From positions 1 through 64,000 of the forward strand of contig NZ_JAHVDV010000031.1 of assembly GCF_051486985.1 (NCBI RefSeq): a stretch of 64,000 nt of DNA, written 5' to 3'. The DNA is from CBFFRJ01 sp051486985 (GTDB lineage Bacteria > Pseudomonadota > Gammaproteobacteria > Enterobacterales > Enterobacteriaceae). The position numbers and the translations under genes are program-made. The notes under the pieces are model-generated. The model saw only the letters and a list, made by a program, of their open reading frames with translations. It had not been told where the DNA came from and made no database searches. How positions within the stretch are numbered: position 1 is the stretch's first letter; each line of letters opens with the position of its first letter. Shown piece by piece: positions 51,534 through 59,193 of this stretch.

Positions 51534-52961
51534 TTAGATAGTGGTATCGCCGTTGGTGGCAATCACTTTTTTGTACCACTCGAAAGAGCGTTTTTTACTG
51601 CGCGCGCCGCTGCCGTTCCCGGCGTTGTCGCGGTCGACATATATCAGACCGTAGCGCTTTTTCATCTCACCGGTCGTAAACGAGACCAGGTCAATACAGC
51701 CCCAGATGGTGTAACCCATCACGTCCACGCCGTCACACTCAATGGCCTTCTTCATCTCTTCAATATGCAGGCTTAAAAAATCGATTCTCTGCCGATCGTC
51801 TATTCCCTGCGGGGTTAAGACATCGTTAGCCCCGAAGCCGTTTTCAACGATGAAGATGGGCCGCGCATAGCGGTTATTGAGCATATTGAGGTAATAGCGC
51901 AGCCCCGTCGGATCCACTGACCAGCCCCATTCGGTTGAGGGGATCCAGGGGTTTTTCACCAGTTGATTATCACCTAACAGGTTATCCTTCAGACGCTCCC
52001 CTCTGTCGGACGCTGAGAGCGTATTGCTGAGGTAGTAACTGATACCGATATAATCCACGGTGCCACGAGTCAGGGTGGCAAGATCCTCGTCAGTCACATC
52101 TATCTGATAACCCCGATTCTCCCAGGCTTTACGCACCCATGACGGATAGATCCCACGCACATGCACGTCAGTGAAAAAAAGCTGCTTTTCGTTTTCCTGC
52201 TGGGCAAGCAGGTTATCCAGGGGATCGCTGGTAAGAGGGTAGTTTGGCGTTGCCGCAATCATGCAGCCAATGCGAAATTCAGGATTAATTTTTCTGCCTG
52301 CTTCCACTACCCTGGCGCTGGCGACAAACTGATAATGCGCGGCCTGGTAGACCACCTCCTGGCGATCCTCCCCTTCCCCGTAAATAATGCCGGAGTTTGT
52401 AAAGGCATAAAGGGGGTTATCAAGGATCTGCTGGTTATTGATCTCGTTAAAGGTCATCCAGTATTTCACTTTGTGCTTATAGCGCGCCATGACGGTCGTG
52501 GAGAAGGTGGTGAAAAAGTCGATGAGCGCGCGATCGCGCCAGCCGCCAAAGGTCTCTACCAGATACCAGGGCATCTCGAAATGCGAGAGCGTAACCACAG
52601 GTTCAATACCGTATTTAAGCAGTTCATCAAAAAGCGCATCGTAGAAGGCAAGTCCCTCTTCATTGGGCGTGAGTTCATCGCCGCGTGGGAAAATGCGCGT
52701 CCAGGCAATACTGGTCCGAAAACATTTGAAGCCCATCTCAGCGAACAATTTAATATCCTGCGGGTAGTGATGATAAAAATCGATCGCATCATGGTTGGGG
52801 TAGAAATGACCGTCCAGAATGCCTGGCGTTATCTTCCGCGCGGTCACTTTGGTGCCATCAGTCATCACGTCGGCAATGCTGATACCTTTACCGCCCAGGT
52901 TCCATGCGCCTTCCACCTGGTGAGCGGCCACCGCGCCGCCCCAAAGAAAATCGTTCTTCAT
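51534..52961 (-). CDS. bglB: 6-phospho-beta-glucosidase (GH1)
   Basis: 475 aa family 1 glycoside hydrolase. The N-terminal signature FLWGGAVAAHQVEGAWN, the acid/base Glu in TFNEINN (about 180) and the nucleophile Glu in FIVENGFG (about 375) are intact. It splits phosphorylated aryl-beta-glucosides or cellobiose taken in by the adjacent PTS permease. Last gene of the bgl-type operon, 62 bp after bglF. Membership of the ascB/bglA subgroup cannot be excluded. Confidence 0.94.
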   Translation of the reverse strand: MKNDFLWGGAVAAHQVEGAWNLGGKGISIADVMTDGTKVTARKITPGILDGHFYPNHDAIDFYHHYPQDIKLFAEMGFKCFRTSIAWTRIFPRGDELTPNEEGLAFYDALFDELLKYGIEPVVTLSHFEMPWYLVETFGGWRDRALIDFFTTFSTTVMARYKHKVKYWMTFNEINNQQILDNPLYAFTNSGIIYGEGEDRQEVVYQAAHYQFVASARVVEAGRKINPEFRIGCMIAATPNYPLTSDPLDNLLAQQENEKQLFFTDVHVRGIYPSWVRKAWENRGYQIDVTDEDLATLTRGTVDYIGISYYLSNTLSASDRGERLKDNLLGDNQLVKNPWIPSTEWGWSVDPTGLRYYLNMLNNRYARPIFIVENGFGANDVLTPQGIDDRQRIDFLSLHIEEMKKAIECDGVDVMGYTIWGCIDLVSFTTGEMKKRYGLIYVDRDNAGNGSGARSKKRSFEWYKKVIATNGDTTI

Positions 52962-53023
52962 ATTGAAATTCCTGTTTAAAAAGCCGTTATCTTCTGTTCG
53001 TTACCCTGCCAGCAGAGCGGCAT

Positions 53024-54934
53024 TCACCGGTGGCGAATAATTTTGAATAAAATGTCGTTTTCGCTAACACGGCCATCCTGCTCGATATGCAGATCGCCGC
53101 CGGAACCCCGATCGTCGACATAAATCACTGGCGTAATCAGCGAGAGCCCTTCGCGTGCGATGGCCTCCCTGTCAAAGGTCATCAACACCTGACCTGCTGA
53201 AAAGTGATCCCCCACCTTCACCGCTGGGGTAAAACAGCGACCGTTGAGATGCACGGTATTGATACCAACATGAATAAGCACCTCATCGCCTTTATCCGAG
53301 GTCACGCCGATGGCATGGCGGGAAGGGAACATGGACGAGACCACGCCATCAAAGGGGGCATAAACACTGTTGTCGAGTGGAATGATACCGACCCCCTGCC
53401 CCACCACGCCGCTGGAGAAGACATCGTCCGGGATTTCGCTAAGCGGGATAACCTCACCACGCAGGGGCGAAAAAATATCGCTTACCGGTCCGTTTTTTGC
53501 CGCCGGGGTCGTAGCCGTAGCAACCGGTGCAGCAGGTGCAGCAGGTGCAGAGGATGGCACAGCCGCCACGTCAGGGAGCAGTTCTCCCTCTTCGCCTTTT
53601 TTAACGCCAAAGCACCAGGCCAGCACAGCACCTGAAATCATCGCTGCCAGCACACCGGTGAAATAACCGAGTTTCGGGGTGTAAACCGGGATAGAGAAGA
53701 CGTTATGGAAAACGTACGCGTTCATGGTCACGCCCGTTACCCCACAGATAGCCCCACCGATAGCTCCAGCCAGCGCGACGATCACCATCAGACGCTTGTA
53801 GCGCAGGATCAGGCCATAAACGATAGGCTCGGTCACCCCCGCGAGCAGACCGGTCAGAATAACCGGACCGGTTAACGCACGCATTTTCGAGTGTTTGCGG
53901 GCGCGCAGCCAGAAGCCCATCGCCACACCAATTTGTGCAAAGACAGAGGCCACTGCCATACCTTCAATCGGGTCCCCGCCGGTGATGCGCAGGTTTTCCA
54001 GAGTGACAGGTGAAAAGCCCCAGTGTAGCCCCAGCATCACCATAAATGGCATTCCGCCGCCAATCACAATCCCTGACAACAGCTTGCTCTGGTTAATCAA
54101 CCACATCACGCCATGCGAAAGACCGTTGCCCAGTACCGTTCCGAAGGGGCCAAAGAACAGAGCAGTAAAAGGTACCATGATCATCAGGGAAATGAGCGGC
54201 ACCGCAAAGAGCTGGATCTCTTTATAGATGATGCGTTTAAGCAGCTTATCGAGCCAGGCGTAGATAAAGATGGCAATAAATATCGGGAAAATGGTGGTGG
54301 CGTAGTTTACCGCCGTCAGACTTATGCCTAAAAAGGTGGTGTCCGCTTTACCAATCAACGCGGTAAAGGTCGGTTCCATCAACGCCGCACCGAGGGTACC
54401 CCCGACGTACATATTACCGCCGATTTTGTTGGCAAGCGTGATGCCCAGGAACACCGGCAGAAAATAGAAAATGGCATTACTGGCAGCGCTGAGTACGGCA
54501 TAGGTATCGCTGGCGTCAGAGAGTAATTTTGCTTCTACCAACACGGTCAGCACCGCTTTCAGCATCCCTGAACCGGCCATCGCCGGAATTAATGGACTAA
54601 AGGCGCTGGAGATAATTTCAAATACCGCGTCCATGCTGAATCTTTTACTTTTTACTGCATCATGACCTTCACCGGAGGCTTGTTTATCTTTTCCGGTTAC
54701 GGCCAGTATGGCCTCATAATATTCTGCTACCGCACTGCCAATTACTATTTGATATTGCCCACCACTCTCTACGGCCGTAAGTACCCAGGGCAATTTTTTA
54801 AGTGCTTCGCCCTTCGCCAGAGAGGAATCTTTTAAAGAGAAACGCAAGCGGGTGGCACAATGCACCACGCTTTGAATATTCTCTTTGCCTCCTACCAGCG
54901 AGACGATCTCTTTACTCTCATTTTCATATTTCAT
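53024..54934 (-). CDS. bglF: PTS beta-glucoside transporter, EIIBCA
   Basis: 636 aa. Domain order is IIB (1-90; phospho-Cys26 in VVHCATRLRFSL), IIC with about ten membrane helices (100-460), a Pro/Ala/Thr linker (about 470-495) and IIA (495-636; HVGINTVHLNG with the phospho-His). It imports and phosphorylates beta-glucosides and, in the E. coli paradigm, phosphorylates BglG to shut the operon when sugar is absent. A Pro/Ala-rich linker longer than usual is notable. Confidence 0.95.
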   Translation of the reverse strand: MKYENESKEIVSLVGGKENIQSVVHCATRLRFSLKDSSLAKGEALKKLPWVLTAVESGGQYQIVIGSAVAEYYEAILAVTGKDKQASGEGHDAVKSKRFSMDAVFEIISSAFSPLIPAMAGSGMLKAVLTVLVEAKLLSDASDTYAVLSAASNAIFYFLPVFLGITLANKIGGNMYVGGTLGAALMEPTFTALIGKADTTFLGISLTAVNYATTIFPIFIAIFIYAWLDKLLKRIIYKEIQLFAVPLISLMIMVPFTALFFGPFGTVLGNGLSHGVMWLINQSKLLSGIVIGGGMPFMVMLGLHWGFSPVTLENLRITGGDPIEGMAVASVFAQIGVAMGFWLRARKHSKMRALTGPVILTGLLAGVTEPIVYGLILRYKRLMVIVALAGAIGGAICGVTGVTMNAYVFHNVFSIPVYTPKLGYFTGVLAAMISGAVLAWCFGVKKGEEGELLPDVAAVPSSAPAAPAAPVATATTPAAKNGPVSDIFSPLRGEVIPLSEIPDDVFSSGVVGQGVGIIPLDNSVYAPFDGVVSSMFPSRHAIGVTSDKGDEVLIHVGINTVHLNGRCFTPAVKVGDHFSAGQVLMTFDREAIAREGLSLITPVIYVDDRGSGGDLHIEQDGRVSENDILFKIIRHR

Positions 54935-54970
54935 GATGCCACCTGGTCTTTGTTTTTTTCTTCAGGTAAT

Positions 54971-55017
54971 AGCAGGCCATAGAAAATGGCGGAACATTTC
55001 CCTGGTGTTGGCCTGCT
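54971..55017 (-). promoter_or_regulatory. Second, weaker RAT/hairpin between bglG and bglF
   Basis: On the minus strand AGCAGGCCA/TGGCCTGCT encloses about 29 nt, overlapping a sequence ending GCAGGCCAACACC, like the 3' half of the RAT consensus (GCAGGCAAAACC). The following U-run is poor. E. coli bgl also has a second terminator at this position. Confidence 0.5.
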
Positions 55018-55028
55018 GATAAATAAAA

Positions 55029-55865
55029 TCAGGTATTTACTGATAACCGATTGAGACGCAGGGTGAGATAAACAATATCGTCCCGCGTGACTAACCAGTC
55101 ATATTTACTTTCTAAGTAGCGTTTTATTTTCATTGCACAGAGATAATCGTTTTTGTAACGTCCGGTCAGCAGCCGCTCCAGCGTTGTGTCACTGTCATCA
55201 ATGGCTTTAGTTTTTAAATGACGCATGATGTAGTAACGCACATGAGTGACGAACCGGTTATAATCATAGGCCGCCTCATTAAACTCCTTTTGATAATGAT
55301 ATTTAACAATATCGAGAATGTTATTAATAATTTGCGTCACTTTCATGGTTTCATGCATGTCATTTTCCAGAATGCCACCATTGACGATATGCAGCGTAAT
55401 AAATACGGCTTCATCATCGGGCAGGGCGACGGAAAAGGTGTCGCGAATTTTTTGTAATGCCTGCAACGCATATTGATATTCGTTGAAGTAAATTTGTTTA
55501 ATATCCCATTTCAGCGGGCTACTGATGGTTACCCCTTCACGCGAACGCTTGAGGGCAAAACCGATATGGTCCGCCAGAGCCGGAATAATCGCCTCGTCAA
55601 TCCGGTAACCTAAAACCTGTTCACCATTTTTTATAATGCCAATGGCTATCTCAATTTCTTCGGCATTGATATGCGACGCCAGTGAGTGGTTGGTTTTACT
55701 GAGCGCCGCGGTCGCCAGCACAAAGCGCTTTTCCACCAGGGCCGCATCCACCAGATCCCCTTCGCGCTTGTTGAATCCCAGCCCTTTACCAATGACGATT
55801 TCTTCCTGACCCTTGTCATTAAAAACCAGAGACACATTGTTATTAAATACTTTCAAAATCTTCAT
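55029..55865 (-). CDS. bglG: BglG-family transcriptional antiterminator
   Basis: 278 aa, full length. The RNA-binding CAT domain is residues 1-57 (MKILKVFNNNVSLVFND...), followed by PRD1 (about 65-170) and PRD2 (about 171-278), each with the paired histidines that are phosphorylated by the PTS. When active it binds the RAT at 55934 and prevents formation of the terminator upstream of its own gene, allowing bglGFB transcription. Confidence 0.95.
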   Translation of the reverse strand: MKILKVFNNNVSLVFNDKGQEEIVIGKGLGFNKREGDLVDAALVEKRFVLATAALSKTNHSLASHINAEEIEIAIGIIKNGEQVLGYRIDEAIIPALADHIGFALKRSREGVTISSPLKWDIKQIYFNEYQYALQALQKIRDTFSVALPDDEAVFITLHIVNGGILENDMHETMKVTQIINNILDIVKYHYQKEFNEAAYDYNRFVTHVRYYIMRHLKTKAIDDSDTTLERLLTGRYKNDYLCAMKIKRYLESKYDWLVTRDDIVYLTLRLNRLSVNT

Positions 55866-55891
55866 GACAGCGCCGTCGGTTTTCTTCAGGT

Positions 55892-55940
55892 AAAAAAAAA
55901 CGTGACCAATTGATTCCCGTCAGGGAACAAATTGGTCACG
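55892..55940 (-). terminator. BglG-controlled terminator in the bgl leader
   Basis: On the minus strand an 11-bp stem CGTGACCAATT/AATTGGTCACG with an inner TTCCC/GGGAA stem is followed by nine Ts. The 5' arm overlaps the RAT, so the two structures exclude each other. Confidence 0.9.
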
Positions 55941-55962
55941 CCTGCATTATCAGTAACGATCC
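55934..55962 (-). promoter_or_regulatory. Ribonucleic antiterminator (RAT) for BglG
   Basis: The 29-nt minus-strand element begins GGATCGTTACTG and ends GCAGGCGTGACC, close to the E. coli bgl RAT (GGATTGTTACTG...GCAGGCAAAACC). It sits between promoter and terminator. Confidence 0.9.
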
Positions 55963-55972
55963 TCTGCGGCTA

Positions 55973-56001
55973 TTGATAAGGAAGTCCGTCGCCGAAGGCA
56001 A
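55973..56001 (-). promoter_or_regulatory. Sigma-70 promoter of bglGFB
   Basis: On the minus strand TTGCCT (-35, 56001-55996) and TATCAA (-10, 55978-55973) are separated by exactly 17 bp. The predicted start is about 7 bp downstream, just before the RAT. Confidence 0.7.
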
Positions 56002-56018
56002 TGGTCGCCCCGCTTATT

Positions 56019-56034
56019 TGTGATTAGATTCACA
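56019..56034. promoter_or_regulatory. CRP-binding site for the bgl operon
   Basis: TGTGATTAGATTCACA is a perfect TGTGA-N6-TCACA palindrome. Its centre lies about 60 bp upstream of the predicted start, the class I activation distance. It ties the operon to catabolite repression. Confidence 0.85.
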
Positions 56035-56088
56035 GAAAAGCATTCATCAGGATGATGATTAAACAGTAACGCCATGCCGCTCTGCTTA

Positions 56089-57870
56089 TCAGCGAGCGGC
56101 CCATTGCGTCAGCAGGGCATGCAGCGTGGCAGGCTCAAGCGGTTTGCGCAGTACCATATACCCTTCTTCTTCCGCTTCGCGCAGCACCGGTGAGTTAAAT
56201 TCACCGCTGACCATCGCCCCGCTGACGTTTGGCAGACGCTCAAGCAGCGCCTTTAAGATCTCAAAGCCACTTTCACCCGACCGCAGCCGCTGATCGCACA
56301 GCACAACCTCGGGGATAAACCCGTCGTCGACAATAGCAAATGCCTCTTCTGCAGAGGCGGCACAGCGCACGGCGACGCCCCAGCTACTCATCAGGCTCTC
56401 CCAGGCGGAGGTCACCAGCGGATCGTCGTCGACCACGAGGCAAGAACCACTCAACGAAGTGCGGCGCGTAACGGGGACGGCAGCATTACTAGCCGGCGCA
56501 ACGTCCACCGCCTTGACCTCTCCCTCGTACTGCCTGAACCGCATCCAGAAGCGGGAACCTCTCTCCTCAACGGACTGCATGCCATATTTTACGTTCATCA
56601 GTTTCGCGCAGCGCGCCACCACGGCAAGTCCAAGGCCGTGCCCGGCACTGTCTATCTTCCATGCCAGTTCGGGTCGATAGTAAGGTGAGAAAACTTTGTT
56701 TTTTTCGCCATCGGCGATGCCTACGCCGGTGTCCCATACTTCAAGGAGACACTCAGCACCGCGCGGGCGAATCGCCACCAGCACGCCCCCTTGCTGGGTA
56801 TAGCGCAGGGCATTCTGAATAAGGTTGATCAAGGACTGGCGCACAAGAAGCGGATCGCCCATCACGTGGATACGCCGCCCGGGCCGCCAGGTGCGTAGCG
56901 CAAGGCCACGGCTCCTCGCCTCCTCGCGAAAAAGCGTGATAACCGAGTCCAGCAGCGCGCCGATATCCACATGGGTTGCAGCGGTAGCCATATTGCCTGA
57001 TTCAATTTTGCTCAAATCAAGCAGTGAGTTGAACATCAACTGCACGGATCGCACGCTTTGCTGGAGATCCAGCAACTGCGGCATCAGTGCATCGTTGCGG
57101 TTTTTATGGACAATCGCCTCAATCAAAAACCCCATCGCATGCACGGGCTGACGCAAATCGTGGCTGGCGGTGGTCAGAAACTGATTTTTATCCTGCAGCG
57201 CCTGCTCCGCTTCCTCTTTTGCCTGGCGAAATTGTTCGGCCAGCCGGGCACTCTCCTCTTCAAGTCTGGCCTGCTGAATGAAAAAGGCGTGTGACGTTAA
57301 AGCGTGGCGGTAAATAGCAAAGCCATAGAGGAGATTCAGCATCAGAACAATGAGCATCACGTTGTCGAGGCGACAGATAATGCCGAGATTCAGCACGCCC
57401 CAGGAGGTGAAAAAAAAGCGTTTAAAAGTACTAATGACCGGCGTCAGATGCGTTGCATTGGCGGCGACGATCGCGGCGATGCTGATATTCAGCAGCAGGA
57501 AAAAATCAAAGTTTTGACCCTGCGGTGTTATCCAGTAAAGCGAAGAAATTCCCAGTCCGTGGGCAAAGGCCACTTTATTTATATGGGGTAGCCAGCGTTG
57601 CAGAACCGCCTCTGCATTTTTTTCACTGACCTCACGCTGATAACGGTGATGCCATATTCTGATAGTCACGGCACAGAACAGGTAAATAACAATCCAGACC
57701 ACCACCGGCGCAAAGTCTTTACCCAACCAATAAAGCCAGAGCGCAAAGGGCATGCCCACGAAAGGCACGGCGCTGAAGCTAAACACCAGGCGGATGAAGG
57801 TATTATTCAGTAGCCGGATCTGGGCTCGGGGAGAAATGGCGCCACCTTCCATATTAACCATCCACTTCAT
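56089..57870 (-). CDS. Hybrid sensor histidine kinase with C-terminal receiver
   Basis: 593 aa. The N-terminal half has several hydrophobic segments (about 25-70 and 100-185), so it is in the inner membrane with a small sensor part. A coiled coil (about 200-232) precedes the H-box ASHDLRQPVHAMG (His237), the N-box LINLIQNALRYT, G boxes and a C-terminal REC domain (about 470-593; VVDDDPL and VLCDQRLRSG with the phospho-Asp). It overlaps the response regulator gene by 4 bp. Output is probably passed to the LuxR-type protein directly or via REC. The signal is unknown. Confidence 0.93.
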   Translation of the reverse strand: MKWMVNMEGGAISPRAQIRLLNNTFIRLVFSFSAVPFVGMPFALWLYWLGKDFAPVVVWIVIYLFCAVTIRIWHHRYQREVSEKNAEAVLQRWLPHINKVAFAHGLGISSLYWITPQGQNFDFFLLLNISIAAIVAANATHLTPVISTFKRFFFTSWGVLNLGIICRLDNVMLIVLMLNLLYGFAIYRHALTSHAFFIQQARLEEESARLAEQFRQAKEEAEQALQDKNQFLTTASHDLRQPVHAMGFLIEAIVHKNRNDALMPQLLDLQQSVRSVQLMFNSLLDLSKIESGNMATAATHVDIGALLDSVITLFREEARSRGLALRTWRPGRRIHVMGDPLLVRQSLINLIQNALRYTQQGGVLVAIRPRGAECLLEVWDTGVGIADGEKNKVFSPYYRPELAWKIDSAGHGLGLAVVARCAKLMNVKYGMQSVEERGSRFWMRFRQYEGEVKAVDVAPASNAAVPVTRRTSLSGSCLVVDDDPLVTSAWESLMSSWGVAVRCAASAEEAFAIVDDGFIPEVVLCDQRLRSGESGFEILKALLERLPNVSGAMVSGEFNSPVLREAEEEGYMVLRKPLEPATLHALLTQWAAR

Positions 57871-58499
57871 GGTTTCTCTTCCCGGTGGCCGTGAAGGAGG
57901 GTAATGACTTCTACGCGGGTATTTACGCCAAGTTTTTTTAAAATATTGCTGATGTGCTCTTTTACCGTGGGTTCAGATATTGAAAGCTGCAAGGCAATCC
58001 GTTTATTTGGCAGGCCGCGCATCATCATCTGAAGAACCTCATATTGCCTGGGGGTTAAGTTAAATCTCTGTAGTATATTGCTATTTTTATCCGCGATATC
58101 TGTTCTGGCCTCAGGAAACCACAACTGGTTATTCATCAATGCCTGAACTGCCCGACCAAATAATTCCGGCGTCTCGTTTTTCAGTACGAACCCGTGCCCA
58201 CCAGCACTCTGCACTTTCATCCAGATATCATTATTTTCATCGCCACTGACTACCAGCAAACGCGTTTTGGGAAAGCGCTGCTTCATCTCTTTTAATAATT
58301 TCAGTGCAGTACCTGACGAGAGCCAAAAGTCGATGACCAGCAGGTCCGGCGGGCCATTATCGCGAATATGACGATTGCAACTCTGCTCATCCGTCACCAC
58401 AAATCCGGGTCTGAAGCCAACATGGGTCGTCAGGAAATTGGCGATTCCACTACCCACCAAAGGGTGATCGTCAATTACCAACGCAATATATTTTCCCAC
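57867..58499 (-). CDS. LuxR/NarL-family response regulator
   Basis: 210 aa. The receiver domain has Asp10/Asp11 and phospho-acceptor Asp57 (LLVIDFWLSSG). The C-terminal HTH FNLTPRQYEVLQMMMRGLPNKRIALQLSISEPTVKEHISNIL (about 147-190) is a standard GerE type. The pair is transcribed together with the kinase. A CCTA-CTT-TAGG dyad at about 58566-58576 in the upstream region could be its own site. The targets may include the small lipoprotein and autotransporter encoded next to it, which is inferred from position. Confidence 0.93.
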   Translation of the reverse strand: MGKYIALVIDDHPLVGSGIANFLTTHVGFRPGFVVTDEQSCNRHIRDNGPPDLLVIDFWLSSGTALKLLKEMKQRFPKTRLLVVSGDENNDIWMKVQSAGGHGFVLKNETPELFGRAVQALMNNQLWFPEARTDIADKNSNILQRFNLTPRQYEVLQMMMRGLPNKRIALQLSISEPTVKEHISNILKKLGVNTRVEVITLLHGHREEKP

Positions 58500-58678
58500 C
58501 GTTTTCTCCTTTTTGTATGTGGTATCAGCGTTATTCTGACAACTTTCCTATTAACATCCACTCCCTACTTTAGGAGGGTTTTTTAATCCCGGAAAGAGAA
58601 ATATCTTACCTCGGGGTTTAAAAAAGATAAACGTATTGCCATGCAGCAATCGATACTGCCTGGTTACAAGGATAATTT

Positions 58679-58993
58679 ATGAAAAAACCACTCATCGCGC
58701 TTGCCGTTACAATGATGGTAGCAGGTTGTTCAACGCTAAAAACCGATCAGGCTATTCCTCTGCTTCAGGCGGAAACAGCAAAAATGCTGGGGCTGGGATC
58801 ATCAGATGAAATTACTGTTACTCAAGTGAATGGCGCGCAGCCTGATGCGCTGGGCGGCCAGAAACTTACCTACCGCGCGACAACTGAAAAGGGCCGAATT
58901 TTCGATTGCTCATCCATGATGATGCCAGGCATTTTAGGCTCTGCGCCTTCCCTGAGCGCACCAACCTGTACGCCTGTCGTTACCCATAAATAA
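58679..58993 (+). CDS. Small lipoprotein
   Basis: 104 aa. Signal peptide MKKPLIALAVTMMVAGC with lipobox VAGC; the residue after the Cys is Ser, which directs it to the outer membrane. The mature part has two more cysteines (FDCSS, APTCTPV) that may pair. AAGGA precedes the ATG. The family is not recognised. It is divergent from the response regulator and 200 bp before the autotransporter. Confidence 0.8.
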   Translation: MKKPLIALAVTMMVAGCSTLKTDQAIPLLQAETAKMLGLGSSDEITVTQVNGAQPDALGGQKLTYRATTEKGRIFDCSSMMMPGILGSAPSLSAPTCTPVVTHK

Positions 58994-59193
58994 TTTGTCG
59001 CAGAGAACATTACTGTCGTTCTCTATTTTCACTCGACGAAGCGTAATGGCCAGGGAGTCACAGGTATTCGCTTCGCCGGTTAATTTACCTGCACGCCTGA
59101 ATTCGCGAAATAAAAGGTCACACACGTCTGTATTTTAATATTTATAAAACAATGGCCTTCGCGACATCACGTTAATCAATCTGGAGATAGCAC

